Source of the DNA: Bacillus_BD oryzisoli
GTDB taxonomy: Bacteria; Bacillota; Bacilli; Bacillales; Cytobacillaceae
Direction of reading: 5' to 3'
DNA: 64,000 bases
NCBI RefSeq assembly: GCF_036670025.1
Contig: NZ_CP137640.1
Coordinates: 1,646,001-1,710,000 of the forward strand
A program made the position numbers and the translations under genes. The notes below the pieces were generated by a model. That model was not told the origin of the DNA. It ran no database searches and saw only the letters and a program-made list of their open reading frames with translations. Shown here in pieces: positions 15,704-24,914 of the stretch (the first letter of the stretch is position 1; each line of letters begins with the position of its first letter).

Positions 15704-17848
15704 TTATTTTTCCTTAATGATAATTTGTTCATCTAGAAGAACAGCTTCAAGCTCTACTTTTGATTGACTATGATCGATAATATAGTCGGCTAGTTTATCT
15801 TCTAATGTTTCTTGAATGATTCGTCGTAAAGGACGTGCACCAAAGGTTTTATTATAGCCAAGTTCAACAAGTTTTTCTTTCACCGCTGTTGATACAGTTA
15901 GTGAAAATTGTTGTTCCTTTAAGTTTTCATTCAATTCTCCAAGCATGAGGTCAATAATTTGCAGCAGATGGTTTTTTTCTAATGATTTGAATTCAATAAT
16001 ACTATCAAATCGGTTTAAAAATTCCGGTTTAAAGTAATTGCCTAGTGATTGCAGAATATTAGATTCTTTTATTGCATTATTTTTATCAAATCCAACTTCA
16101 ATTTTTCTATCACCTACACCGGCATTACTTGTCATAATGATGACAGATTCTTTGAAGCTTACTGTTCTGCCTTGGCTGTCTGTTAGACGGCCGTCTTCAA
16201 GTATTTGCAGAAACATATGAAGTACATCAGGGTGTGCCTTTTCAATTTCATCCAGCAAGATGATTGAATATGGATTACGGCGTATTTTTTCAGTTAACTG
16301 TCCTGCTTCTTCATGACCAACATAGCCTGGAGGTGATCCAATAATTTTTGAAACACTATGTTTTTCCATATACTCACTCATATCAAGTCTGATCATGGCG
16401 TCTTTTGTTCCAAATAATTCTTCAGCTAATGTTTTTGCCAGTTCGGTTTTTCCGACACCAGTAGGTCCGACAAATAGGAATGATCCGATTGGACGGTGTT
16501 TTGATTTTAAACCAGCGCGGCTGCGTCTTATGGCTTTTGCGACTTTTTTAACAGCTTCCTCTTGACCGATGACTTTTCTAGCGAGATTCTGTTGTAATTC
16601 TTTTATTCTTACCTGCTCATCAGCATGTAATTTTCCAACTGGTATGCCAGTTTTCTTTTCAACGATTTCTTGAATATGCTGAACATCTACGATTGGACGT
16701 TCCTCGTCACCAGATGTGTTCAAAGCCTTTTCTAATTGTTTTTCTTCTTCACGAAGCTTAGCTGCTTTTTCATATTCTTCTGCTTTTAGCACAGCTTCTT
16801 TTTCACCTGCAATTTCCTTTAATCGTTTTTCAATTTCCACTGTAGAAGTGTAGCTTGAAGATAGGTTCATTTTTGAACCCGCTTCATCAAGTAAGTCAAT
16901 GGCTTTATCAGGTAAAAAGCGATCTTGGATATAGCGATGTGACAGGTTAACACATGCCTCCAAGGCCTCTTTTGTATAGGTTACGTTATGGAAGGCCTCA
17001 TATTTAGGTTGTAGACCTGTTAAAATTTCGATCGCTGCTGCAACAGTTGGTTCAGCTACTTGTACGGGCTGGAACCGGCGTTCTAGGGCAGCATCTTTTT
17101 CGATTTGCCGATATTCCTTTAAGGTTGTGGCACCGACAACCTGCAGTTCCCCACGGGCAAGAGCAGGTTTTAAGATATTTCCTGCGTCCATTGAGCCTTC
17201 TGCTGAACCGGCTCCCACAAGCAGATGAATCTCGTCTATAAATAGAATAATATTTTTGCGTTTTTGTAAATCACTGATTAATTGCTTCATTCGTTCTTCA
17301 AATTGGCCGCGTATGCCTGTATTAGCTACAAGTGAAGCAACATCTAATAAATAAACTTGTTTGTTTTTTAATTTAGCAGGAACAGACCCTTCCTCGATCT
17401 TCAAGGCAAGACCTTCAGCAATAGCTGTTTTCCCTACTCCTGGCTCACCAATTAATACCGGGTTATTTTTATTTCGGCGGTTTAGAATCTCAATCACTCT
17501 GTTAATTTCTTCATCACGGCCAATAACAGGATCTATTAAGCCTGCTTTTGCCATCTGGTTTAAATTACGGCCGAATTGATCGAGAAAGCCTTCTTTTAAA
17601 GATGTAGGTTGATTTTGAAAGATTTGATTATCGTGTGCTGATTGCTGCTGCATTTTATGAAATAGTTCCTCGATTGGAAGTTCATTAAAACTATTGAATG
17701 GGCCAAAGTTTGGTCCGAAATTTGCTGCTAACTTTTGTTTTTTGGCATCATAGCAAGTCTGGCAGAGATGTATCTGCTTTTCCTTTCCGTTCAATACAAG
17801 TCTCATATTGATATTTGCGTTACGTTCTTCGCAATTTTGACAAAGCAT
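15704..17848 (-). CDS. clpE: ATP-dependent Clp protease ATPase subunit ClpE
   Basis: 714 residues from the ATG at 17848, seven bases after GGAG; the earlier in-frame ATG (17854) overlaps the site. An N-terminal zinc finger (CQNC and, 23 residues on, CQTC) is diagnostic of ClpE among Clp ATPases. Two AAA+ modules follow, with Walker A GEPGVGKTA and GPTGVGKTE, separated by a UVR-type coiled region (EEYEKAAKLREEEKQ). ClpE unfolds heat-damaged proteins for ClpP and helps disaggregate them. Its promoter carries two CtsR boxes, so heat-inducible control is expected. Confidence 0.96.
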   Translation of the reverse strand: MLCQNCEERNANINMRLVLNGKEKQIHLCQTCYDAKKQKLAANFGPNFGPFNSFNELPIEELFHKMQQQSAHDNQIFQNQPTSLKEGFLDQFGRNLNQMAKAGLIDPVIGRDEEINRVIEILNRRNKNNPVLIGEPGVGKTAIAEGLALKIEEGSVPAKLKNKQVYLLDVASLVANTGIRGQFEERMKQLISDLQKRKNIILFIDEIHLLVGAGSAEGSMDAGNILKPALARGELQVVGATTLKEYRQIEKDAALERRFQPVQVAEPTVAAAIEILTGLQPKYEAFHNVTYTKEALEACVNLSHRYIQDRFLPDKAIDLLDEAGSKMNLSSSYTSTVEIEKRLKEIAGEKEAVLKAEEYEKAAKLREEEKQLEKALNTSGDEERPIVDVQHIQEIVEKKTGIPVGKLHADEQVRIKELQQNLARKVIGQEEAVKKVAKAIRRSRAGLKSKHRPIGSFLFVGPTGVGKTELAKTLAEELFGTKDAMIRLDMSEYMEKHSVSKIIGSPPGYVGHEEAGQLTEKIRRNPYSIILLDEIEKAHPDVLHMFLQILEDGRLTDSQGRTVSFKESVIIMTSNAGVGDRKIEVGFDKNNAIKESNILQSLGNYFKPEFLNRFDSIIEFKSLEKNHLLQIIDLMLGELNENLKEQQFSLTVSTAVKEKLVELGYNKTFGARPLRRIIQETLEDKLADYIIDHSQSKVELEAVLLDEQIIIKEK

Positions 17849-17879
17849 AAACATTCTCCTTTCAATCTTTGGTTTTGAC

Positions 17880-17938
17880 TTTGACTATCTTTGACCTTTC
17901 GGTACTTTGATTATACTCTGACCTTTTTTGACTTTCAA
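17880..17938 (-). promoter_or_regulatory. clpE promoter with two CtsR operators
   Basis: On the minus strand TTGAAA (-35, 17933-17938) and TATAAT (-10, 17910-17915) are 17 bases apart, a good SigA promoter. CtsR heptad repeats overlap it: 17917-17933 (AGTCAAA-AAA-GGTCAGA, between -10 and -35) and 17880-17896 (GGTCAAA-GAT-AGTCAAA, downstream of +1). The known CtsR consensus is RGTCAAA-NAN-RGTCAAA; only one base deviates in the upstream copy. Confidence 0.85.
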
Positions 17939-18095
17939 GTGGTTTGCCAAAAAAAGTGTTGATTTTTGTCAATCCAATATTAGGAATTTGTTATGAATGG
18001 AGCCTGCCAACTAGCATCAGGTCCACATGCTTTTTTATAAAAGCTCGTCATAGTTTGTCCTTTCCATCATATAGTGAAGGAAGGGAGGGAGGCAT

Positions 18096-19145
18096 TTGAA
18101 AACAAATTGGGGTGCCGCTGTCCAAATTGCTGCTGTTTATGTTGGAACGGTAGTAGGAGCGGGCTTTGCAACGGGAAGAGAAATTGTTGAGTTTTTCTCC
18201 AGATTTGGTTTTATCGGATTAATTGGAATGTGTATGTCCGGTTATATCCTTATCTTTTTAGGCTCTAAATTAATGGTCATTTCTGCTCGGATTAATGCGG
18301 TTTCCTATGAAGAATTTAATGAATATTTGTTTGGTAAGTCGATAGCGAAAGTCATTAATTTATTATTATTGCTCATGCTGCTGGGCGTATGTGCCGTAAT
18401 GCTCTCAGGGGCTGGTGCCGTATTTGAAGAACAGCTTGGATTATCAAAGACACTTGGTGTTGCGATTACGATTATTTTATCCATTATCGTCATGACCGTA
18501 GGAATCAAAGGTTTATTTGCGGTAAATACGTTTGTTGTACCCATGATGATTTTATTCAGTTTCATTTTAATGATATTTTCATTACAGATTCCTAATTTTA
18601 TGGAACAACTTTTATATATTCCATATGTAAAGGATGGCTGGTCAGCGGTTGCTTCGCCATTTTTATATACAGCTTTAAATTTATCACTTGCCCAAGCAGT
18701 ACTCGTCCCAGTAGCGGCGGAAGTAAAAGATGAACGTACCATTAAATGGGGAGGAATACTTGGCGGTGCTGCCTTAACAGCAATCCTAATCGCTGGCCAC
18801 TTTACATTGATCATGCTGCCGAATTTCTCTTCTTATGAAATCCCTATGGCCATTATAATGAAAAACTTAATTCCGAGTTTACATTGGATATTTGTCTTGA
18901 TTATTTATGGGGAAATCTTTACGTCAGTAATTGGAAATGTTTTCGGCTTAGAAAAACAATTGAAGCAATATATGCCGTTTCCGAAAATGGTCATTGTTGC
19001 GGGAATTTTTTTTGTGTCATACTTGTTGAGCCTAATTGAATATAGCCGCCTTCTTTCCTATTTATATCCTTTGTTTGGCTACGTCAGTTTATTGTTTATC
19101 ATCTTATTGTGGATGAAGCCTGATCATGATCAGGAAAAAGAATGA
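18096..19145 (+). CDS. ykvI: YkvI family membrane protein
   Basis: 349 residues, TTG start after GGAAGGGAGGGAGG. About ten hydrophobic helices are present; the first segment AAVYVGTVVGAGFATGREI has the glycine-rich unwound helix seen in LeuT-fold transporters. It corresponds to B. subtilis YkvI, which also follows clpE. The fold suggests a secondary transporter of amino-acid-like solutes, but no substrate is known. It is transcribed away from clpE; its promoter must lie in the 160 bp beside the CtsR sites. Confidence 0.85.
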   Translation: MKTNWGAAVQIAAVYVGTVVGAGFATGREIVEFFSRFGFIGLIGMCMSGYILIFLGSKLMVISARINAVSYEEFNEYLFGKSIAKVINLLLLLMLLGVCAVMLSGAGAVFEEQLGLSKTLGVAITIILSIIVMTVGIKGLFAVNTFVVPMMILFSFILMIFSLQIPNFMEQLLYIPYVKDGWSAVASPFLYTALNLSLAQAVLVPVAAEVKDERTIKWGGILGGAALTAILIAGHFTLIMLPNFSSYEIPMAIIMKNLIPSLHWIFVLIIYGEIFTSVIGNVFGLEKQLKQYMPFPKMVIVAGIFFVSYLLSLIEYSRLLSYLYPLFGYVSLLFIILLWMKPDHDQEKE

Positions 19146-19166
19146 GGGTGTCAATGGGACACCCTC
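19144..19166. terminator. Weak terminator overlapping the ykvI stop
   Basis: GAGGGTGTC (19144-19152) pairs with GACACCCTC (19158-19166). There is no good T run, so it may mainly stabilise the transcript end. Confidence 0.5.
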
Positions 19167-19184
19167 AAAATCATCAATTTTTGT

Positions 19185-19844
19185 TTAATCTGCTGCCTTT
19201 CCAACTTGAATGGTTTTTGCCATTTTTAGCAGTGCATCGCGGTGGTCTGATTGTTCCGTTGTAAATAAGGTCAATTTAACGATAGCTTCCTTTTGTTCAA
19301 TTAAATAGGCTGTTACCATTTTTCCATCGTTTGCTGCTTCAAGAACTGTTGCGTTCTTTAGAATATCATCAGCTGGAGGAGTAATAGTTTTAACCTCTTT
19401 ATTGACCACTTTAAGCTGTGCTAATGTATTTTCTTTTAAAGCATTAAGATCAGTGTCGAGCGGTAATAGTTCAATCCTCATAAACACATGGTCATCCTCT
19501 TTTAGAAAAAGCGAGTCTTTATTAGGCTCCTCAGCGGTTAATTCATAGGAGGGCAGGATGTAAATGGAGTAATCTTGGTTATCGCTTTTTGTTAATACAG
19601 CTGTTTCCTCTTTTGTTACTCCATTTAATGTATAGGACAGTGTTTGATTCCCCGGAAGCTGATCCTCTGTTTCAATCTCATATTGCTTTGATTCTTCCTG
19701 TTTTAGGTTTTGCGTATCTTTTTCTTCTGCAGGGTCGGATTGGCTGGTAATTTCATTTTTGCTTTCTGAACCAGTACTTGTCCCACATGCAGATAATAAA
19801 AGGGCGAGAAATCCTATTATGATGAAATGACCTAATCGATGCAT
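19185..19844 (-). CDS. Putative lipoprotein of unknown function
   Basis: 219 residues with a signal peptide ending in the lipobox LLSAC (cysteine 20), so it should be lipid-anchored outside the membrane. A 50-residue acidic linker rich in S, E and Q follows, then a compact domain without recognised motifs. AGGGAGGAA precedes the ATG. The CPBP protease gene lies 34 bp upstream on the same strand, so the two probably share a transcript. I do not recognise the family. Confidence 0.75.
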   Translation of the reverse strand: MHRLGHFIIIGFLALLLSACGTSTGSESKNEITSQSDPAEEKDTQNLKQEESKQYEIETEDQLPGNQTLSYTLNGVTKEETAVLTKSDNQDYSIYILPSYELTAEEPNKDSLFLKEDDHVFMRIELLPLDTDLNALKENTLAQLKVVNKEVKTITPPADDILKNATVLEAANDGKMVTAYLIEQKEAIVKLTLFTTEQSDHRDALLKMAKTIQVGKAAD

Positions 19845-19878
19845 ATGTATGTTCCTCCCTAAATATGTAGATATTTCA

Positions 19879-20490
19879 TTAACGGAATGGATAAAGGATA
19901 AATATTAAAATATCAAAGGTTAAATGAGATACGACCACTAATGAAAGACTTTTTTTCCACGCATAAAGTGCTCCCCAAAATATGCCGGCAAAAAGTGCAG
20001 CTAAAATATGGATAAAAATACCTGAATAGATCTGAACAGAAGCGTATAATACAGAAGCTAACAGGATGCTGTATTTAACACTCATAAATTTTGACAGTCT
20101 TTTTTGCATAAATCCGCGCCAAAATAGCTCTTCCCCTGGAACAATAAAGAGTAAGAGAACGATATAGTGCCAAATTTGTTTCGGAGCAAAGCTTGAATAG
20201 AGTCGTGAAATTTCTTGTTTAAATGGTAAATGAAAAAACTGAATAAAGAAGTTTCCTGTCCAAAAAAGGGCAAAGAGAATCAGTCCAGTGAGAATTCCAT
20301 ATAGGGTATATGAAAAAAAAGCTGCCTCTTGGTCAGATTTTTCATTCAGGATTGAAAAACTCATTAAGATTAACATTGTTGCAGTAAACATATACCAAAA
20401 TATGGCTTTGTCTTGAAATGTTATATACATAAAAAAGTGGGCGATGATTAAACCGAATAAGATGCGGTAATCAATAGTAAATTTTCTCAC
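19879..20490 (-). CDS. CPBP family intramembrane metalloprotease
   Basis: 203 residues, GTG start with AAAGGAG upstream. Six or so hydrophobic helices are visible. The catalytic signature of the CPBP (CaaX protease and bacteriocin-processing) family is present: GEELFWRGFMQKRL (EExxxR) and the later SHLTFDI. These enzymes cut within the membrane; in bacteria they act in bacteriocin immunity or sigma-factor control. The lipoprotein gene follows closely. The substrate is unknown. Confidence 0.85.
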   Translation of the reverse strand: MRKFTIDYRILFGLIIAHFFMYITFQDKAIFWYMFTATMLILMSFSILNEKSDQEAAFFSYTLYGILTGLILFALFWTGNFFIQFFHLPFKQEISRLYSSFAPKQIWHYIVLLLFIVPGEELFWRGFMQKRLSKFMSVKYSILLASVLYASVQIYSGIFIHILAALFAGIFWGALYAWKKSLSLVVVSHLTFDILIFILYPFR

Positions 20491-20679
20491 TTCAAAGCTC
20501 CTTTCTTTTTAACATCCATTATTTTACCAAAAATAATGATGGGTGGGTAGAAAAGGGAAGGAAAGAGTCCTTCTTTCTATCCAAATAGTTTTTTTGATAA
20601 AAATGATTTGAAAAGCGAAAGATAATTGTAACAACAGCGAATAAAACGTTGTTGGAAAATGAAAAAAGGGGAGTTTTAA

Positions 20680-20796
20680 ATGACAAGGGCAAAGCGGGAG
20701 AAAGAAAGAGCATGGACAGTACGAAAGCAAGATCAAAATCCTCATGGTAAAGTAAAATCATTTAAAGAGCTTGCAAATAAAGGGAAGGAATCTTAA
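20680..20796 (+). CDS. 38-residue basic protein, DUF6254-like
   Basis: 38 residues with AAGGGGAG six bases before the ATG. The peptide is highly charged (TRAKREKERAWTVRKQ) and ends PHGKVKSFKELANKGKES. I believe this is the small DUF6254 family of Bacillaceae, recalled from length and the AW-xx-RKQ...HGKVKSF pattern. Function is unknown to me. It stands alone between two minus-strand genes, so it has its own promoter. The strong ribosome binding site and clean stop argue that it is real. Confidence 0.65.
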   Translation: MTRAKREKERAWTVRKQDQNPHGKVKSFKELANKGKES

Positions 20797-20938
20797 ACGA
20801 TTCTGCAGTGTATAAACAGCTAAGGAACTAATTCATCCCCCAGCTAGGATAGGATAGCTATACTCTTAGCTGGAGGAAAATCGGACAGAAGATAAATGAA
20901 AATGTTTTCATTTTAATGTAAAAAAAATTTAATACACC

Positions 20939-21127
20939 TTAGCCAATTGATTCTTTAACAATCTTATAATTTTTATGATTTACGACTGTTCTTGCATCTA
21001 ATTCTAAATTTCGAAAGTTTTTCATATAAGTTAAGTCAACAATTACGGAATTTTCATTTACCTTTTCAACGATTCCTTGTAATCCCTCTCTGAATTCAAT
21101 GACATTGCCAACCTCTGCAATTCTCAA
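20939..21127 (-). CDS. ykvS: YkvS family protein (DUF2187)
   Basis: 62 residues from a TTG, eight bases after AGGAGAG. The sequence is a small beta-barrel of the KOW-like DUF2187 type (VGNVIEFREGLQGIVEKV...ENSVIVDLTYM), as in B. subtilis YkvS, which also lies upstream of the pts genes. These proteins may bind nucleic acid, but that is only inferred from fold. It is monocistronic and divergent from the next gene. Confidence 0.85.
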   Translation of the reverse strand: MRIAEVGNVIEFREGLQGIVEKVNENSVIVDLTYMKNFRNLELDARTVVNHKNYKIVKESIG

Positions 21128-21297
21128 ATCGCAATCTCTCCTTCATTTGCAAATTTACTACCTATTTTGCCTTACTTTTCATTATTCGTAAAGGATTTTT
21201 ATTCCTATTTCATTGATTTTATCTAAATAAATTTCTATGATAATTAATGTTTGACATTACTAGTTAATTTTTTAAATTAAAATTTGGAGTGAATTTG

Positions 21298-21492
21298 ATG
21301 AATGCTGAAGAGGTTACACGTATTTTAACTGAATTACAAAACGGAGAGCTTCAGGAGTATTTGGTTAAAAAGGAAGATTTTCTTGATTTTCGACAGGTTC
21401 TTGTGAAACGGGAGGACTTTAAACATTTTCGTGGTATTGCCCAAAGAGGCGGTGATGTTTTATATCAATATTTACAAGAAGCTAGAAGCTAA
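21298..21492 (+). CDS. Small conserved hypothetical protein
   Basis: 64 residues from the ATG at 21298, eight bases after GGAG; a GTG at 21289 overlaps the site. The protein is charged and helical and contains an internal imperfect duplication, EYLVKKEDFLDFRQ and QVLVKREDFKHFRG, each built on LVKxEDFxxFR. I do not recognise the family. It is divergent from ykvS and is followed by 365 bp before ptsH. Confidence 0.65.
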   Translation: MNAEEVTRILTELQNGELQEYLVKKEDFLDFRQVLVKREDFKHFRGIAQRGGDVLYQYLQEARS

Positions 21493-21857
21493 TATTCTTG
21501 ATTGCCATAGAATGGCATTAAATGCAGTAAAGATAAGAAGCTAGCAGCTCATGAAGAAAAATGTAAACGGTTTAAAAATTGAAAATTAGAACATGTATTA
21601 AAAAGCTTTATCGGCCATGTTGAACATGCTATCCTACTGAAGGAGATGTTCAGTATCGTACGTTCATGTCAAAGTAGGGAATACATAATTTTACATGAGT
21701 AAAATCAATCTGGTGAATAACACTAAATTAAGAGATTTACTAGTATTTTTGCTCTGTAGCGGGAAGAAATATTAAAATCCTTTACTATTCAAAAAATAGT
21801 ACCATTACCATTCGCCTGACATCTTAAATTTTCTTTTAAGAAGGAGTTTGATTTTAT
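21493..21857 (+). promoter_or_regulatory. Upstream region of ptsHI
   Basis: 365 bp without a gene. A cre-like site TGTAAACGGTTTAA (21562-21575) differs from the CcpA consensus at one strongly conserved base. The AACATG/GTTC segments at 21617-21660 can fold but do not show the GlcT antiterminator pattern. ptsH has AAGAAGGAG before its start. No ptsG is present, unlike B. subtilis. Confidence 0.45.
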
Positions 21858-22124
21858 ATGCTTGAAAAACAATTTAAAGTGACTGCTGAAACGGGGATTC
21901 ACGCACGTCCAGCTACTATGCTGGTGCAGACTGCGAGTAGATTTGATTCGGAAATTCATCTTGAATATAAAGGGAAAAAGGTCAATTTAAAATCGATTAT
22001 GGGTGTTATGTCCTTAGGAATTGGTAAAGGGGCAGACATCACCATCACTGTGGATGGCAAAGACGAGGAAGCAGCTTTAAACTCGATAGTTGAAACTTTA
22101 CATAAAGAGGAGTTGGCAGAATAA
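21858..22124 (+). CDS. ptsH: Phosphocarrier protein HPr
   Basis: 88 residues. Histidine 15 in GIHARPAT takes phosphate from enzyme I and passes it to sugar-specific EIIA proteins; serine 46 in LKSIMGVMS is the site for HPr kinase, through which HPr becomes the CcpA co-repressor. Both motifs are intact. The length equals that of B. subtilis HPr. Its stop codon overlaps the ptsI start by one base, so translation is coupled. It acts in the cytoplasm. Confidence 0.97.
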   Translation: MLEKQFKVTAETGIHARPATMLVQTASRFDSEIHLEYKGKKVNLKSIMGVMSLGIGKGADITITVDGKDEEAALNSIVETLHKEELAE

Positions 22125-23839
22125 TGAGTAGTTTAAAAGGCATTGCTGCTTCAAGCGGGATCGCAATTGCGAAAGCATATCGTTTAGTTGAACCGGATCT
22201 TTCATTTGAAAAGAAAGTGATCACTGACGATGTTCAAGAAATCAAACGTTTGCAGGATGCAATTGCCACATCGAAGACAGAACTTGAGGCTATTCGTGAA
22301 AAAGCAAATGCGGAACTTGGGGCAGATAAAGCGGCCATTTTTGAAGCACATTTGTTGATTGCAAATGATCCGGAATTAATCACGCCGATTGAAGATAAAA
22401 TTAAATCGGAAAAAGTAAACGCTGAGCATGCCTTAAAAGAAGTTACGGATATGTTTATTACCATGTTCGAACAAATGGATAATGAATATATGAAGGAAAG
22501 AGCAGCAGATATTCGTGACGTTAGAAAACGAATGCTTTCTCACCTGCTGGGTGTAAAGATTGTTAATCCGAGCATGATTTCAGAAGAAGCTATTATTGTC
22601 GCAGAAGATTTAACTCCATCCGATACAGCGCAGCTTAACCGTAAATATGTTAAAGCATTCACGACTAATATTGGCGGGCGCACTTCACACTCTGCTATTA
22701 TGGCTCGTTCCATGGAAATTCCAGCAGTTGTAGGAACAAAAACGGCAACAAAGGACATTCATAATGGCGATATGATCATTGTGGATGGTCTAAAAGGTGA
22801 GGTCCATATTAATCCTAGTGCAGATGTGATTGAACAATATAAACAAGAGCAGATTCGTTACGAAGAGCAAAAAGCAGAATGGGCAAAGCTATTACACGAA
22901 AATACAGTTTCAGCTGATGGCGAACATGTAGAATTGGCTGCAAATATCGGAACACCAAATGATCTTGAGGGTGTTATTAATAATGGCGGTGAAGGAATTG
23001 GTTTATACCGAACCGAGTTCCTTTACATGGGTAGAAATGAGCTGCCATCAGAGGAAGAGCAATTTGAATCTTATAAGACTGTACTTGAAGGAATGCAGGG
23101 AAAACCAGTTGTCGTTCGAACACTTGATATTGGCGGCGATAAGGAACTGCCATACCTTGATTTACCAAAGGAAATGAATCCATTCCTTGGATTCCGTGCG
23201 ATTCGTCTTTGTCTAGAAGAACAAGATCTTTTCAGAACGCAGCTGCGTGCCTTATTAAGGGCAAGCACCTTTGGAAATTTAAAAATTATGTTCCCAATGA
23301 TTGCCAATCTTGATGAATTTAGGGCTGCAAAATCGATTCTAGAAGAAGAAAAGCAAAAGCTTACTAATGAAGGTGTAACAGTATCAGATAACATTGAGCT
23401 TGGTATTATGGTAGAAATTCCTTCTACAGCTGTAATGGCAGACCAATTTGCAAAAGAAGTGGATTTCTTCAGTATTGGAACGAATGATTTAATCCAATAC
23501 ACAATGGCTGCAGACAGAATGAATGAACGAGTTTCGTACTTATATCAGCCATACAGTCCGGCTATTTTAAGATTAGTTAAAATGGTGATTGACGCTGCAC
23601 ATAAAGAAGGGAAATGGGCCGGTATGTGCGGTGAAATGGCGGGCGATGAAACAGCCATTCCATTATTACTTGGTTTAGGTCTTGATGAGTTTTCAATGAG
23701 TGCAACATCCATTCTAAAAGCACGTTCACAGATTCTTCGCCTTTCCAAGCAAGAAATGGAAGACCTTGCCCAAAAGGCTTTACAAATGAGCACAACAAAT
23801 GAAGTAATTGAGGCAGTGAAAGCGGCTGTCGAAAAATAA
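22124..23839 (+). CDS. ptsI: PTS enzyme I (phosphoenolpyruvate-protein phosphotransferase)
   Basis: 571 residues. The N-terminal domain binds HPr and contains the active histidine in GGRTSHSAIMARS near residue 190; the C-terminal barrel binds PEP and carries LGFRAIRLCL, EIPSTAVMADQFA and the redox-sensitive GMCGEMAGD. It moves phosphate from PEP to HPr, starting all sugar uptake by the PTS. The gene overlaps ptsH by one base and is closed by a terminator, giving a two-gene operon. Confidence 0.97.
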   Translation: MSSLKGIAASSGIAIAKAYRLVEPDLSFEKKVITDDVQEIKRLQDAIATSKTELEAIREKANAELGADKAAIFEAHLLIANDPELITPIEDKIKSEKVNAEHALKEVTDMFITMFEQMDNEYMKERAADIRDVRKRMLSHLLGVKIVNPSMISEEAIIVAEDLTPSDTAQLNRKYVKAFTTNIGGRTSHSAIMARSMEIPAVVGTKTATKDIHNGDMIIVDGLKGEVHINPSADVIEQYKQEQIRYEEQKAEWAKLLHENTVSADGEHVELAANIGTPNDLEGVINNGGEGIGLYRTEFLYMGRNELPSEEEQFESYKTVLEGMQGKPVVVRTLDIGGDKELPYLDLPKEMNPFLGFRAIRLCLEEQDLFRTQLRALLRASTFGNLKIMFPMIANLDEFRAAKSILEEEKQKLTNEGVTVSDNIELGIMVEIPSTAVMADQFAKEVDFFSIGTNDLIQYTMAADRMNERVSYLYQPYSPAILRLVKMVIDAAHKEGKWAGMCGEMAGDETAIPLLLGLGLDEFSMSATSILKARSQILRLSKQEMEDLAQKALQMSTTNEVIEAVKAAVEK

Positions 23840-23883
23840 TACTTTTATTCTGTATAGTTGAAAAATATTTTTTAACAACATCT

Positions 23884-23915
23884 AACCGACTGGGCATCTC
23901 AGTCGGTTCTTTTGT
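23884..23915 (+). terminator. Terminator after ptsHI
   Basis: AACCGACTG (23884-23892) pairs with CAGTCGGTT (23900-23908), followed by CTTTTG. Confidence 0.85.
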
Positions 23916-23971
23916 CTTGAAAATGGTATGATAAAAATAGAAATATATTGGTTGAAAAGGAGAGATCAATA

Positions 23972-24850
23972 ATGCTTACACCAGAAAATACAAGGATAGG
24001 CTTCATTGGAACTGGCGTGATGGGAAAAAGTATGGCTGGACATCTTTTAGACTCAGGTTATCCAGTGATCGTTTACAACCGAACAAAGGAAAAAGCAGAG
24101 GAACTATTAGAAAAAGGAGCCGCCTGGGCTGAATCACCAAAAGAAATTGCAGAAAAGGCAAACGTCATTTTTACGATAGTAGGATATCCGCAAGATGTAG
24201 AGCGCGTTTACTTAGGTGAAGAAGGAATTGTGACAAATGGAAGACCCGATACATATGTGATTGATATGACCACCTCGACCCCTACATTGGCAGAAAAAAT
24301 TTATCATGTGGCAAAAGAAAAGGGGATACATGCTGTAGATGCTCCTGTTTCCGGAGGGGATGTCGGTGCAAAGGAAGCAAGGCTATCGATCATGGTCGGC
24401 GGCGATAAAGAAGTATATGAAACATTAGAGCCGCTTTTCAAACTTCTTGGTAAAAATATTGTTTATCAAGGGAAGGCGGGGGCCGGGCAGCATACAAAAA
24501 TGTGTAATCAAATTGCGATTGCATCAAATATGATTGGGGTCTGTGAGGCGATTGTTTATGCAGAAAAAGCAGGACTTGACCCGGAGAAGGTGCTAACAAG
24601 CATTACATCCGGCGCGGCAGGAAGCTGGTCTTTATCTAATCTGGCTCCTAGGATGATCAAAGGAAATTTCGAACCAGGGTTTTTTATCAAGCATTTTATT
24701 AAAGATATGACAATAGCACTCGAAGAGGCCGAAGCAATGGGAATGGAGACACCTGGGCTTGATTTGGCTAAACGAATGTATGATTCGCTTGCGCAAAATG
24801 GAGAGGAAAACAGCGGTACCCAAGCACTATATAAATATTGGCAGCAGTAG
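23972..24850 (+). CDS. ykwC: NAD(P)-dependent beta-hydroxyacid dehydrogenase YkwC
   Basis: 292 residues from the ATG at 23972 with AAAGGAGAG upstream. The N-terminal Rossmann fold shows RIGFIGTGVMGKSMAGHL; the substrate signature DAPVSGGDVGAKEA is near residue 120, and the catalytic lysine lies in GAGQHTKMCNQ. It belongs to the 3-hydroxyisobutyrate dehydrogenase family, as does B. subtilis YkwC, also downstream of ptsI. The physiological substrate is uncertain. The small basic gene downstream has its own ribosome binding site 60 bp on. Confidence 0.9.
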   Translation: MLTPENTRIGFIGTGVMGKSMAGHLLDSGYPVIVYNRTKEKAEELLEKGAAWAESPKEIAEKANVIFTIVGYPQDVERVYLGEEGIVTNGRPDTYVIDMTTSTPTLAEKIYHVAKEKGIHAVDAPVSGGDVGAKEARLSIMVGGDKEVYETLEPLFKLLGKNIVYQGKAGAGQHTKMCNQIAIASNMIGVCEAIVYAEKAGLDPEKVLTSITSGAAGSWSLSNLAPRMIKGNFEPGFFIKHFIKDMTIALEEAEAMGMETPGLDLAKRMYDSLAQNGEENSGTQALYKYWQQ

Positions 24851-24914
24851 CATTGCATAAAGGAAAGCCTGTGAATCAAAACTAACCTTGTATGATACAA
24901 GGAGGTTTTATAAA

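Noticed and set aside
20896..20911. Palindrome ATGAAAATGTTTTCAT as a cre site
   Set aside because: It lies between the ends of two convergent genes and has TG where cre requires CG; more likely a weak transcript end.
23071..23969. Long minus-strand frames within ptsI
   Set aside because: They are antisense shadows of the ptsI coding sequence without ribosome binding sites or family motifs.
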